From Thamnaconus septentrionalis (Eukaryota > Chordata > Actinopteri > Tetraodontiformes > Monacanthidae): a stretch of 64,000 nt of DNA. The stretch spans positions 20,926,540 to 20,990,539 of the forward strand of contig CM020504.1 of the NCBI GenBank assembly GCA_009823395.1, given 5' to 3'. Made by a program: the position numbers and the translations under genes. Each line of letters opens with the position of its first letter. Position 1 is the first letter of the stretch. The notes beneath the pieces were generated by a model. It did no database searches. It was not told where the DNA came from and saw nothing but the letters and a program-made list of their open reading frames with translations. Shown one piece after another: positions 1 to 28,411 of the stretch.

Positions 1-387
1 GCCACCCTTTCCGAGGTCACGCCCCTCCCTCCCACAAGCGGCTTGCATCCGTGGCGCCGGGCGCCCTGCAGACCGTTGCCTCAGAACCAACCCTGCTGGC
101 GCCCCTCCCCCCCTGCGGCTCGCACCTCCCCTACCTCCCGCGCTCTCCCTGCGAGGGCGCCGATGGCACAGTCTTAACCCGCGGCCCCGCCCCGTCCCCC
201 ACCTCCCACCACCCCCCTCCCCCACCTCCCCCGGCACGTCCCACCGGCCCGGGCCAAGCCTCGGCGTGGGGCTGCTGCTGCACCCTGGCCGGTGCGGCCG
301 CGCCCCTGTCCCGCTACCTGGGCAAGGTGGGCCACTCCACCCTGCCCCTGCTCAAAGCAGGGGGGCTCCTGAACGCTGAACCGTCAG

Positions 388-522
388 ACGTCCAGACCTG
401 ACAAGGACCTGAGGAACTTTGGATTCCTGTGTGAATCCTGGAACGCCTGGAACCGAGAATTCCCGAAGCAGATCTCGTGGATCTGCGAGGAGGAAGACAA
501 CCACGCCGGATGTGACTTGTAG
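388..522 (+). CDS. Possible terminal coding exon of a gene entering from the left
   Basis: A frame open from 373 to a TAG at 520-522 reads with coding character: it contains the segments FGFLCESWNAWN and FPKQISWICEEE, rich in Trp, Cys and Glu. It would need a splice acceptor near 386-395, because the same frame has a TGA at 370. A second frame, proline-rich and open from the left edge to a stop at 399-401, could instead be coding or be GC-rich intron. In human, FRY lies on this side of ZAR1L in the same orientation, so the last exon of a fry gene is the leading candidate. I do not recognise the protein from sequence, so the identity is inference and no symbol is given. Confidence 0.35.
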   Translation, partial: TSRPDKDLRNFGFLCESWNAWNREFPKQISWICEEEDNHAGCDL

Positions 523-2090
523 ATTGCACACTCAGTCGCATCGTCCCGCGGACAGCTGGGACCTTTGACTGAACTGACGACACGCCTCAGATCGCTGCCT
601 GCTGACACTCATGACCTGATGTGATTCTGTCCGAGCACCAGCTTCTGCTTCTTACCGCTGCTGTCCCTGCTGTAAAACACTCGTGCTCTCGATTCCGGTC
701 GTGCTTGATGGTCGACACTCAGCGCGCAGTCTGTCGCGCACCCGAGGACCTGTGAAGGCTCTTAGCTTGGATCTCTACACTTGCTTCCCAGAGGAACTCA
801 TGACCTGGTTGAACTTGATTGAACTGTTGCTGCCTTCTTCACCCATGAACAAAGTTTGCCGACGGTACTCCCCTCCCCCTCCTCAGAGACCGTGTGGATG
901 CTACCTGTGATGCTGGTGGAGGTTGTTTGTTTTTTTTGCAATTGCACTAAATTGAGTTTTGGTATTAAGAAATGTCACTGTTTGTTACCACGAGAGGAGA
1001 GTCTCACTTTTAGCCAGAAGGAAAAGACTAACGCTGGATGAACTCCTCAACCCTGTCGTGTCCACTGTTTAGAGACCTCTTTTGGAGAATATTGTGCAAT
1101 GCATGACCCAACTGAATTCTCTCTACTGTACTAGTGCACCCCCCCATTTGCCCTTCCACCTCAAAGTCTGACATCCTGCAGACCGACTGAAAGACTGATG
1201 AACAGAGAGCAGTTGCAGAATATTTACTTACTCAATACTGCCCTTGCTTTTGTTTCTACCCTGTGATCGCTGAACCAGCTTCCCTCGCGCCTCCCGCTCT
1301 TTTCAACCCATCGCACCGACGCCCATGCACTCCTTCGTGGCTAGTGGTAGCATCATTAGTGAGTGTACACGCTGTAGGTTTCTCACTGTAAAACGTTGAC
1401 CTTATGTGCTCACCTCCCATGAGGACGATGCATGTATACACTCAAATATTTTGTCTTTCCGTATCCTGTTTCTAGTAATTGGCACACAACCTTTGTAGCG
1501 TGTGTGTGTGTGTGTGTGTAGTTACCTTACACATAAGGGAAATGCTGACATTCAGCACTCATTGTTGATGTTTAAAACGAAACTTGTGCTACTACTGAAG
1601 TCTAACGCTTCCCGTCGTCGGCCCCTTTCTGTGACCCTCCCGCGTGTTTCCCCACTCACACAAAATTTACTGTACAAACATCTTTCCTTCTATTGCTGAT
1701 ACAAATTAGCAACCATGTGACTTTTGATTCATGTTGTTCGTTTTCTCATGTCAAACTGCCATGCATGCATTTTCTGTGTACTGTATGGAGTGTTTGAACT
1801 ATTTATTAACAAAAAAAAAAATCATGTTTTATCTAAAAGATATGTTTGTATGAGGTACAAGAGGGAGCTTTGAGCTCGATCGGGTATTTTTTCCTTGTGT
1901 GTGGGAGAATGTGTGTGCATGCCAAAACAAGAAATTGCACATTTTTAAAAGCTTTTTAGATCAAGATTGTAGTCATTTTTTTCCACCTTGTAAATATTTT
2001 TACAGCCTTTGTGAAGTTGTTTTTGAGTTGATGCTCTGTACAAGTCAATGTCAAAAGTAAAAGACAGAAGACCTAAAAAAAAAAAAAAAA
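523..2090 (+). other. Probable 3' UTR of the upstream gene
   Basis: No convincing coding frame follows the TAG at 522. The DNA becomes AT-rich with long T runs and short A runs, as in long teleost 3' UTRs. An AGTAAA variant poly(A) signal at 2056-2061 is followed by a genomic A run at about 2074-2090, a plausible cleavage region. A short (GT)n run begins at 1501. The call depends on the uncertain exon before it. Confidence 0.4.
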
Positions 2091-2568
2091 GGATGTCCTC
2101 TTTTAATAATCAAACCCTTTTGACTATTTAAAGAAGATAGGTGTGGTTTTTACAATGATTTGTAGAAATGCATGTTTGCACGTTGGTGGCCTTAAAGCGG
2201 CACAAGGCCAAACTAACTGAGCTGTTGAGCATTCAGCATCATCTACAAAACCTCAATCAACTCCTGGGATGCAGTACTGTTCATTTCCAAAACGTTATTT
2301 TATTCATCCAGAAGAAAGTTTGTGATGTTTCATAAAGCACTAGGAACAGAAACAGAGGGGACACCCAGGCAGATTGAAGTTGGCTCCAATAAACAACCTG
2401 AACGTCATCTACTCACTGGCAGGAGAATAAACGCGTCACTTCAAGTCTGTTACTGGAGGCAACTTCCGCTTGTGATCTGGCTGGGAACCCAACAGCCGAC
2501 AAGTGCCATGTCGCACAAGTTAGGGAACGACTGATCCCAGAGCCAGTGGGTAGGATGAGTGGTGCAGC
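2091..2568. other. Convergent intergenic spacer and zar1l 3' UTR
   Basis: This lies between the presumed 3' end of the left gene and the zar1l stop. The right part is zar1l 3' UTR on the minus strand. AATAAA on the minus strand at 2304-2299 sits about 265 nt after the zar1l stop and is the likely poly(A) signal. Nothing else is visible. Confidence 0.5.
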
Positions 2569-4045
2569 TCAGACAATGTATTTGAAGCTGTAGGTGGCGT
2601 CGCATGACAGCTTCATGCCTTTGCAGCGACAACACAGGTCCTGGCGATGGGGCTTCTTCATGTTGATGTGCCTCTGCTTCTTCTCACAGATGCAGGACGT
2701 CTGAGAGCAGCCCTAAGGATGGGTCAAAGGAGACATGGAGTCACCCCGACAAGTCCAGTGTCCAAAACAAAAACACAAAACCTAACAAGGGTCGCGCTTT
2801 TCTTTTGCATAAGCAAACAAAGTTAAGTCACCTTGCAGAGGATGGACTCCACTCTGTAGGGGTTGAACCCCAGCTGACACTTCCGGCACAGCTGCTTGTA
2901 GTACACCTGGTGCGAATGGGAAGGGCGCATTGTGAGAGTGGGCTTTGCCAAGGATTGACCATCTTTGGCAAAGCGCATTGTGAGAGTGGGCTTTGCCAAA
3001 GATTGACCATCTTTGCAAAGCCCAGTGCATCCATGTTGCACATTGACACCGAGTGCAGTGAGGCGCCAGCTGACCTTACTGGTTCCAGAGATGCACCACA
3101 CATAAGCACTCTCCCACCGGATGCTGCACTCTTTGCAGTGGAAAAAGCCATACCTCTGCTCCAGGAACTAGAAGAGAGAGAGAAAAAAAAAAATCTTTGT
3201 TAGTCTTTATTGGGCAAATTTGCTACTCTTCAGAAACTTAATTTTGCATTTGTTGATACTGCTTTTATCATGACTTTACTTGGTTGTGGCTGTCCTTTGT
3301 GACGTCACAAAGTGTAGATTACTTGCCCTATATTTTGGCACATATTTGAAATCTGGAGCCAAAAAAAAAAAAAAAAAGGCTTATTGGCATTTCTAATAAG
3401 TTCATTCGCAGGTTAAATGGTGGAAAATTGGATTTTGCACATTTGACGTTTAAAGCATGGGTTGGTCCATCCCCCCACCTGGAATTTGGACCCCCTTTGC
3501 GTGCGGTGGGAAGTCGCCTTGAGCTCCCCGTCTCCATCCTCACCGGCCTCGTCACTCTCATCACCACCGTCCTGCTCGGGCACCTCCGCGTCGTCCCGCA
3601 GCTTCTTGGGCCTGCGGTCGAACGCCGGCGAGTAGATGGAAACGGGCCTGAGGAAACGCAGGTTGTTCAGCTGCGGTGTCGGCGGCGTGCTGCACAGCAA
3701 CTTCACGCACGCATCCGCGCTCCCGTGCGGAGAGCTCGGAGAGCCCTGGTGCTGGTGGTCGCCCTCCTCCTGGCAGTACAGCGTCTTGGGCCCCAGCGAA
3801 CACTGTACCACTTTGTCCACTTTGGCGTTGACCTGCACGCCGCACTCCTTGGTGTGCGCCCTCCGGAGCGAAGCGTTCGCGCCGGGGTTCACCTGCGCGA
3901 TGATGGCCTTGCAGAGCTCCAGGTAGTTGAGGCCCGGCGGGGCGAGGAAGCGGCCCTGCCTCTTCGCCCAGCCGCTGTCCGGAACTGGGACAGCGCACAC
4001 GGCGTTGGCGGTGTACGGTGAGAACGCGGACGGGAACCCCTCCAT
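2569..4045 (-). CDS. zar1l: Zygote arrest protein 1-like (ZAR1L)
   Basis: Four exons on the minus strand: 4045-3479, 3167-3075, 2906-2832 and 2712-2569. All introns are GT-AG and the joined product is 292 residues. Exon 1 gives a variable N-terminal region with the conserved ZAR block KVDKVVQCSLGPKTL at about residues 75-89. Exons 2-4 give the C-terminal cysteine-rich zinc-binding domain: HCKEC, WCISGT, CRKC, CSQTSCICEKK and LCCRCK, ending SFKYIV. ZAR family proteins are oocyte RNA-binding regulators of maternal mRNA translation (family knowledge). The Met at 4045 is chosen because homology starts there; the upstream in-frame Met at 4243 adds sequence unlike the family. Vertebrate ZAR1L sits next to BRCA2, but here pds5b is the next gene, which supports the gene order rather than the related ZAR1. 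Confidence 0.93.
2925..3020. repeat. 48-bp tandem duplication in zar1l intron 2
   Basis: Two adjacent copies of a 48-bp unit, 2925-2972 and 2973-3019/3020, differ at only a couple of positions. Each contains a small inverted repeat, CTTTGCCAA facing TTGGCAAAG. The array fills the middle of the short intron between zar1l exons 2 and 3 and looks like a recent local duplication. Confidence 0.85.
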
Positions 4046-5071
4046 TCTGGAGCCATGAAACCGGTGGAAGTGTTTTCCACTGCGGTTTAAACTTCCTGTG
4101 GCCTTCGGCTCAGCACTAATTGGCTGATTAAGAACAGGGGTGCGCAGGCTCCGATTGAGCTGCCATTGTATTAATAATAAAAATATAAGAGAGGGGAAAC
4201 TCAGATTCTTTACGTTTTTATTATTCCCACGATACCGATTCATTTGTCTGTGTAACTGTATGGAGTTATTTGTAAGTAAATTAAAGTTTATGTTGCAAAT
4301 TCTTAATCTCCTTTCTGTGAAATCTCACAGCAAATAATTAAAAGCTGCAAACTGCTTGGATTGCTCTCTCGTACAGATGTTTCACATATCAAAGTTTTGC
4401 ATTCAAATGAGGGAAGAAATGGGGAAAGCTTCCCTGCTTAGTAGAGGCTTACAGGGCTGTATTTCCCTATGCTGGGGCGCCCCCTACAGCCGACATAGGC
4501 CTCATAGCCAGCTATTAAAGAGGCAGGGCAAGAAGAGGATGTCACTGTTTTTTTAATGTCCTAGTGACTGGCATAATAAAAGAACGGTGTGTTGTTAAAT
4601 ACGAACGCTATGAAATGACATAATGGCGTTCGGCAGTGGCGCAGTCTTGTCAAGGGAACGTTTGAGTAAAGTTGCTTCACAAAAGTTGAAAACTCACCTA
4701 ATGACATAGATGAATCAATTTTAATAGGTATAAATAGCTATTAGATTTACAATACCAGGAACTCATTAAAGAAGCAGCCAGGCTTAATGTATATGAACAT
4801 AATTGTATTCCTGTTCCTAGTGTGCTATGTCTAAGATTTATAGGTGGTGAGTAAATGTTGCAGGTTTTGATGCAGGAGAAAAATCCTACCCAAACTATGG
4901 CCTTTCTATTGTTCAATGTTCATACTCTTATTTTATCCCACTTTGCAGGATTAGCTTTTTATTTCCTACATTCACATCAGTGGACACTGGCAGCAGAAAT
5001 GTGTATGTTCTCTTCCCAGCAATGACCTGTGTAATCTCTGTAATATATACATTTCCTACAAATGCTTTCAC

Positions 5072-5121
<50 letters not shown>

Positions 5122-5439
5122 TAATAATAAAAAATCAAGTAGTGTATTACGTTGACTTGGCATTTGACTTTAAGGCCTCGATTAACAAAGCTTATGAGAG
5201 ATTTTTATGGATAAGTCTACTGTTCATTATTTTTGGAGCACGAGTGTCTTCTATTTGCTTTGATCTAGGCCGAAAATAATAATCCTGTTGTCCAGACATC
5301 AGGTATTGCAATCAGATAAAGGGACAATACATGCATTTTTTTCCACGAGGCACTTGCTAACCATTCTTGGGTTCTCTCTATAGGTGGCGCTAAACGTCCA
5401 AAGATGGTTTTGCACCCATGGGTACTAAAGCTGTACATA
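4046..5439. other. zar1l/pds5b divergent intergenic region
   Basis: This separates the zar1l start (minus) from the pds5b promoter (plus). It is AT-rich with no supported gene. It holds a trinucleotide microsatellite near 5072-5130. In tetrapods BRCA2 and the N4BP2L genes occupy this interval; no fragment of them was recognised here. Confidence 0.6.
5072..5130. repeat. (AAT)n microsatellite
   Basis: About 59 bp of AAT repeats with one interruption near the right end, upstream of the pds5b promoter. Confidence 0.95.
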
Positions 5440-6130
5440 TTGGCGCCATTTTGGAGCTGCAGAGGAGGACACGATTGATCACAATTCACCGTAGCGGGTA
5501 AGAAAATTCACAAATCGGCACAGTTTTGGATCGAATGCGGAGGTATTTTGTGACGACATTTAAAAATAAATAAAGCCCGAGGTGGGAGTCGGGACGGATC
5601 TTCGGAGGAAAGCTGACTAAAAGAGCCTTCACAAGGCGGAGTGCAGCCCGCCTTGCTCGCCAGTGTTCTCGGCAGCCGAGTCCGATTCGCAGCGCTGCTC
5701 GAATCGCTCCTGTGCTCCGCTAAAGAAAATATTTGGGGTAGCTAAAAAAAGAAAAGAACACGGACATGTTTGTAAAGCCACCGTGTCCACGTAGCATTGC
5801 AAAGAAACGGCTGAACTCGGCTGCGTGACTAAAGTTGGGCTGCCGTTGTCAATGTAGCGGCAGTTAGCCCGGTGGTCGGCGCGGTGCAACGTTACTCCCT
5901 GTCCGCCTTCTGTCACTGAGCTTTCGGCTGCTAGCGTTAGCTCGGCTGCGCTAGTCGCTAGCCTAGCGGCGGCTAAGCGAAACAGCCTCCGACCGTCGGC
6001 AACAAGGCAGAAAGAGGTCTGGCTTGTGAGTGAGGAGCCTGAGCCTGGCCTCGACATGTTGCTGTGTACCATAACAATAACTCTAGCAACGATTGCATCC
6101 ACGAAACGTCTCCCCGTCAGTCCAGCGACT
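5440..6130 (+). promoter_or_regulatory. pds5b: pds5b promoter, non-coding first exon and CpG-rich region
   Basis: A probable untranslated first exon ends at 5497 in front of a GTAAGA donor; its partner acceptor is at 9449, 20 nt before the pds5b start codon. GCGCCATTTTGG at 5443-5454 resembles a YY1-type initiator element of housekeeping promoters (motif knowledge). From about 5560 to 6130 the DNA is clearly richer in CG dinucleotides than its surroundings, consistent with a CpG island over the start of the gene. The transcription start itself is inferred. Confidence 0.5.
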
Positions 6131-7959
6131 AGCCTCGGCATGCTAACTCGATCCCACAAATGACCCCGATATACAATCGATGGTGAATTTTCATTTAGAT
6201 CCGAAACTGGTGTTTGTTGTTGAAGGCGCATTCCTCCTTTCATCACCAAAACTGAGGTAACGTCTATTTCTCTTCTTCAGTAAGCGTGTTTTATCAGTTG
6301 ATTCATTGTTTGCATCCTTCCAAGCACCACGGCTCTCTGTCATGATAATACAATTATTGTTATAATACTGATGAGAATGATGTCAGCGTTCCATTCGCCG
6401 TCGTGCAGCGCTTGCAGCCGAAGCTCCTAGCCGATGTCAGGGTATTGTTACGCGTGTTATTGTTGTACGCGGGACTGGTAAATTGGAAGGGAAAACCTGC
6501 AGTGTTGCGGCGAATTTGTTCTGACAGCTCGCAGCATGTGACCCATCGGCGTTGTACACACGAGTCAGTCAATAGGCAACATGTTGATTAGACGGGGTGA
6601 TCTGATTACGCACGCTAATCTGAATTTATCTTGGGTAATAGAAAGCTGCACTATTGGAACTCGTTAGTTTGTCAGTGTTGCTGCCTTGCATTTTGACTGC
6701 AGAGATTGGTGTGTTTTGTTTCCCACCATTGAACTGAATCTCCTGGACTACTAATAATACTAATGCTACTTGCACTACTACTACTACTAACAATAATATT
6801 GCTAACTACTACAATACTAACTTCTTTGTTTAGCACCTTAATGCATACACATACAGCTCCATGCACTTTACATTTAAACCATCATTGCTGTAGGAACATT
6901 ATTTATTTTCATATATCTGAAATAATCTTTTAAAAAGTAGTTTTACTAAAAGCTTTTTGGTAGTTATTTGGTCAAAGCAAAATTATGGTTGTACAAAGTA
7001 CAAAGTTTTCCACAGAGCTTTCTGAGCAAAGATGAGTGATGCATTGTTTTTGTTTTTGCTTTTTCTTCTCACTACAAAGCCACATGAAAGCCTTCGATGT
7101 TGTTGCTTGTAGAAAGGAACTCGCACTGGCCGATTGCTTTAAACAATTTCAGTCAGCGCCGTCTTATTTTAGAACTCATTTCCCACCTACTTGCCTTCTG
7201 GTGTTGCTTCTTCCGAGATTTACCTCGCCTGTCTCGTTCTCATAACCCCTGGCTGGAGTTCAATCCCTCCTTCCCCTTGTTTACTGTTGTTTCTGGAACG
7301 CTCCCCGCTTGGACGTGCCTCCCCGCCTGCCTGCGGTAAATGCCCATTTTGTGTAATTTCATCCAGGAAAGAAGCACTTTGACCAAGATCCGACTTTAGT
7401 TCTTTGCCTCTCTTGACGCTTGTGTGTGTTGAGGTTCTCGAGTTGGGCCCTCCTGACAACCAATCGGCGTCCGGTCAGCAGTAATCTGTCTCTGGTGATC
7501 ACCCGCATGCTTTAGACTAAAGGCTTTCTGTGTCCATGCTCAGATTAGTTTGGGGGGGGAAAGTGCTCGTCTTCTTATGTTGGGGGTGTTGGTGTGTTGG
7601 GGGGGCAGCTGGAGGAGCTGAGGCAGCGGCTCACAGAAGCCCCAGTCGGGGGTCTGCATGTGTTCTGCTGCGATAAACTGCGCAGGCCGTTTCAAAGTGG
7701 TCCGTGTTTAAGAGGTTTATTTTGGTTGGGCCACGGTCGGGCGATTATTTACTGCTGTTTCTGTTTCAAAGTGAAATATTGCCCCCGTGGACCGTTTCCC
7801 CAAGCAGGCCTGCCTGCCTGCCTCCCTCCACGGGTCGAGAAATCGTCCCGCCGGATTGGTCTGTGTGTGGCAGGCGAGGGAGAGAGACGGCCTCACATTT
7901 GGCAGCAGCTGTGGGGTGGAAAAGAAGGTCAGAACAGAGCAATTTGGCAGCCTGCCAGT

Positions 7960-7991
<32 letters not shown>

Positions 7992-9449
7992 ATGTTTCTT
8001 TTCTTTTTCTTTTTTTGAAGTGTTGACTGAGCTGCTATGCATCTGCAAAAAAAATTATAATAATGTTTTGCTTGATGCTCAAAAACACACAGATTGGCAA
8101 CGATCTTTAAATCAAGACCCAGCGAGCGCCTGGCTTGTCGTGCTCAGACCTACTGACCCGCTCGGCTTTATAATAATTAACTCCCCCTCGGCGACTAAAG
8201 CAGCACAACTCGTGCACGAGGCAGCGGCAGCGGCGGCTGTTTGCTCATTCAGCGGAGGTTCCTCGCAAAGACGTCGCTGGCCGCCTCTCCCGGAGGTTTA
8301 GATTCTTTTTCCTGAGACAAGATGAAACGAGACAAGGCAGGAAAAACGGGAACCACAAACACTGTTGCTCAAAGTGTCTCATCCTCACTCAGCGCCTCAC
8401 CGGGAGAAGAATATCATAAGCAACCTCTGGCTTTAGTTTACGTTTCTGTCTACAGTTGAGGTGATTGATGAACCTGTTGACCGAGTTTGACGTCCTACAT
8501 CAAGGACGATGATTTTAATAGATAGACTCTGATTGTTATTATCATTTTTCCTCAAATGAACGACAGAGGAAGGTCGCAACAGGTTTTATCACACCGTTGA
8601 GTGTAGAATCATGTTGTTTGCATTGGTGGAGATGGTTAAAGGGTGAAGGTGGCAGCTGCTGCGCGCTGATTGAAAAGTTGAGCCGGTCTCACTTAGTGGA
8701 CGCAGCTTCCCACGATCACCACCAATAATCTGGGTTGGAGCGCTGCGTGCAGCTGCATGCAGGCTTTTCACTTTCACATTCATTGTTTTCACTAAAGACT
8801 CCAAGAGTTCTTTTACCGCCAGCTTGAAATGTGGACAAACCATGTTTGTCAAATATTCATCCTCAAGTGTTCTCATGCTCTTTAGTTTGTCGTCATGTTA
8901 CATTATTTTCATTGAAAATTTAAAACCCAGCTTGGGTTAAAATGGAAATCCTCAACGTCAAATTCAGGGGGGAAAAAATCTGCATCTGATTTGTTTGTAA
9001 TAAACGGACGCTGATATTTGGGCTTGCGAGCCTTCAGCGTGTGAGGTGAAAATCAGAAGCACAATTTTTGCCTTATTTACCGCAGTATGAATCCTGACAG
9101 TCCGGTGGCTGCTGTAATGAAAGGTCGAGCACAATGGCAGCAACAGCACACGGTGAAAAGTCGGCCTGTTCCCTGAATGCACCAATTTCATCATTTATTC
9201 AGCCACTAGAATGCAATTACTGTGCGAGGAATATCTCGCTGAATATTTCAGAGGACTCTGTTGCTCACTGCTTCGTAAGTGTCGAGGTTTTTTGCTGCCT
9301 CGGTGGTTGACGGTTGTATTTTTGGCCTCTAGTCTCTCATTGTTTTGGCCTCTTCTGTTGCTCTCTGTCGCCTGATTCTCCTCCTTTCCTGTTTCTCCCA
9401 TTTATTACAACCACACTGTGTGTGCGTGTGTCCATGTGTGTCTCCGTAG
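5498..9449 (+). other. pds5b: pds5b intron 1
   Basis: About 4 kb between the inferred non-coding exon and the first coding exon. The left end is CpG-rich. Elsewhere it holds pyrimidine-rich stretches and a (GT)n tract near 7960-7985. No additional gene was supported on either strand. Confidence 0.5.
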
Positions 9450-9469
9450 GCAGTGAAGAGCTAGAGAGG

Positions 9470-25980
<16,511 letters not shown>

Positions 25981-26500
25981 GCGGCAGGTGCGACGGAGGA
26001 AAAACAGAGCGAGCGTCCACTCTGACGTCCCGGAGGAACCATGTAGGGAGGAAAAAAAGGAAATATGGACACGGAACTTTTTAAACTTTTCTTATGGCGA
26101 TGCTCCTTCTGTTACACTCGCATATACCAACATGCACACTACATGTGTACATCTGTATCATCAACTGTGGATTGTTGCATTGTGATGATGATTGCCACAT
26201 AAAGTAGAAAAAGTTTGAACGGAGGAAAAAAAACGTTGAGGAGGAAAAAGGATCACTCTTGTAAATAGCCTCTTATGTCTGTTCATGTTGTTGTGTTTGA
26301 TGCTGACTGGGGGGATGCTGCAAAGCCTTTACCTGCCGATATCATCGTCATTATTATTATCAATCATTCCCCGTGTTTTTTTTTTTCCAACTGAAAGAGA
26401 TTAACTGTTATTTTTTGTGATGTTTACACCTTTGTATATTTTTTTAAACCATATGTTGAAATTGCAAAAAGAAAGTAAAACAATGTAGAGATGTTTCTGA
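25981..26500 (+). other. pds5b: pds5b 3' UTR
   Basis: AT-rich non-coding sequence follows the TGA at 25978-25980. AGTAAA at 26474-26479 followed by GT/T-rich DNA near 26506-26522 is a plausible variant poly(A) site. No perfect AATAAA was found in the right position. Confidence 0.6.
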
Positions 26501-27430
26501 TGACTAGTGTGTTCCTCTTTTTCACCGTTTTGTGTTCACTGCTAGTTGGAAGAGCAGTTGTGGTTGTAGTGTTTGGCCTCGCATCCACCCAGTCAGTTCC
26601 TCGGTTGTACCAATATAATTCTCTATAAAAGAAAAAAAAACTGACATGCTGGATTCCTCTTTATTTCAAATGTACTAGTTCAACGAAGGGGGGGTGTTTG
26701 GTATTAAGTTGATAGCTACTTTTTGGTATTACAACAAGCTAAACACCTTTAGCCCCTGCTCGGGCAAATTACAGATATTGTAAAGTTTGGATTCCAAAGC
26801 ACATGGGTCATGTGAAGCTTTACTTGGTTTGACAAAGTGCTAAGCGTTGAGCGTCAGTAAGTTAAATATTTAGTTTAATATACTTGTTTGGCAAAACAAG
26901 TTCTCAATTTTATTCCGTATTGGCTAAACTTCCATGTAGCAGCAGTTGCTGTAATGTAGAGTTGATTCTGATTGGGACTGTAGTGTGTTGTGTTCCTCTT
27001 TTCCCAAGGATCACAGAGATTCCTTGCTCTTATTGTCACTGCACTTTGAGATTTGACCACAAATATAAATATAAAGTGCATTACTAATAAAATGTATTAT
27101 TAGATTGTATTAACTATTTAATTGAAATAGAATCATGTGGTTTTATACAGTTAATCATTCATTCATTCATTTTAGAGTCATCTGTACCAGTTTTTGCATC
27201 ACTAAATGTTCTTCGCAGGTTCCCAGTGGGGACCAGCTGTGCTCTGCATTTATGCATGTCCACATGAGATGGGAACTTTCCACTGCAGATTGGCTGATGG
27301 AAAAACCGCCTCACACCCACGTTGTGCCCCAGGTTATGATCCCTGACAGAGCACAGTCACATGCTCCTCGGCTGTAGGTGAGTCTGACCCGCTGCATCAG
27401 ACCAGACCGTTGCCAGTACTAAAATGTCTC

Positions 27431-27580
27431 ATATCGTTATCCTATTAAAATAATGACCTAAGTCATTTTTTGACGAAAATTAGTTTTTGGCTTGATAATG
27501 CTGGCCATCTCTTTTTGTGTTTTCCCAAAAACTTGGGAAAAAAATGACTTGGGCCATTATTTTTAATAGGGTGACGATAT
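27431..27580. repeat. 150-bp inverted repeat (MITE-like palindrome)
   Basis: The left arm starts ATATCGTTATCCTATTAAAA and the right arm read inward starts ATATCGTCACCCTATTAAAA. Both continue into AATAATG and AAGTCATTTTTT with only a few mismatches over about 40 bp. The centre has a second small inverted pair. It has the shape of a foldback MITE. Confidence 0.8.
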
Positions 27581-27845
27581 TTATAAATGATTACTTTCTA
27601 TGTATTGAAATCGTGCCTCAAAACCTCACGTGTCACTGATATCTACTGTCGCCTGCACGTCTGTTGACGTTAACATAGGATGCCATGCCTGAAGCTATGG
27701 CAGTTTATTACTTTATTCTAGTGCGTGCACAGGCAAACACACGTAATTAGATGATGCATGTGCTGATACAGTGCAGCAGAGAAAAGGGGGCTGGAGTTTC
27801 CAAGCAACAGAGCGGAGAAGATAAGGAATGGATGGATGTGACCAA

Positions 27846-27848
<3 letters not shown>

Positions 27849-27881
<33 letters not shown>
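27849..27881. repeat. (CAG)11 microsatellite
   Basis: A perfect 33-bp CAG run about 530 bp upstream of the kl start codon, in no supported reading frame. Confidence 0.95.
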
Positions 27882-27882
<1 letters not shown>

Positions 27883-28411
27883 CGGGCGGACACAACGACT
27901 GCTGTTTGCATACGGCCTCACCCCTCTCACCCTCCTCACCCCTCTCCCCGATGAAGGCAGTTGAGAGCCTATTTGTGCTGGCAGCATGATGGAGTTATGA
28001 AATTATCTGCCAGCAGAGGATCTATGGTGACGGTGCCCAGCTCCGCTTTTTGGCACCTGGGTCTTGCCCGCTTAACACTAGTAAATCTGATTCTGATGTC
28101 CCTTTTTGCTGCATGGAGAAACACATTAACTCAATATCAGCCACTGCAGCCTCTACAGGAACTAATGTGTCCCTGCTTTGCAAAAAGATTGATCATTTGG
28201 GCCTCTTCACATCAAGCGGCGCCTGGAGACCTTCGTGCGTCAGGTGCTTTGGCTAATAATTGATAGATTTGGAGAGGCGGCGTTGTAGTGGCTTCACAGC
28301 TGGCCGGCTGCCCCGCAAAGCCCCGTTTTAGTCGCTGTGAAAGCTGCCAAGCATGGTCAAGTGAAACACCCGGGTCGAGAAAACGGGAAAGTATCCGAGG
28401 CCGATTCCAAC

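Larger units (their letters stand above)
26501..28411. other. pds5b-kl intergenic region and kl 5' region
   Basis: No gene is supported. It holds a 150-bp imperfect palindrome (27431-27580), a (CAG)11 tract (27849-27881) and, in the last 150 bp, more GC-rich sequence that is probably kl 5' UTR and promoter. No TATA box could be assigned with confidence. Confidence 0.5.

Noticed and set aside
3428..4021. 197-codon plus-strand frame opposite zar1l exon 1
   Set aside because: It is the antisense shadow of a GC-rich coding exon whose minus-strand frame matches ZAR1L.
7594..8301. 235-codon frame in pds5b intron 1
   Set aside because: It runs through a GT repeat and low-complexity sequence, with no homology recognised, inside a well-defined intron.
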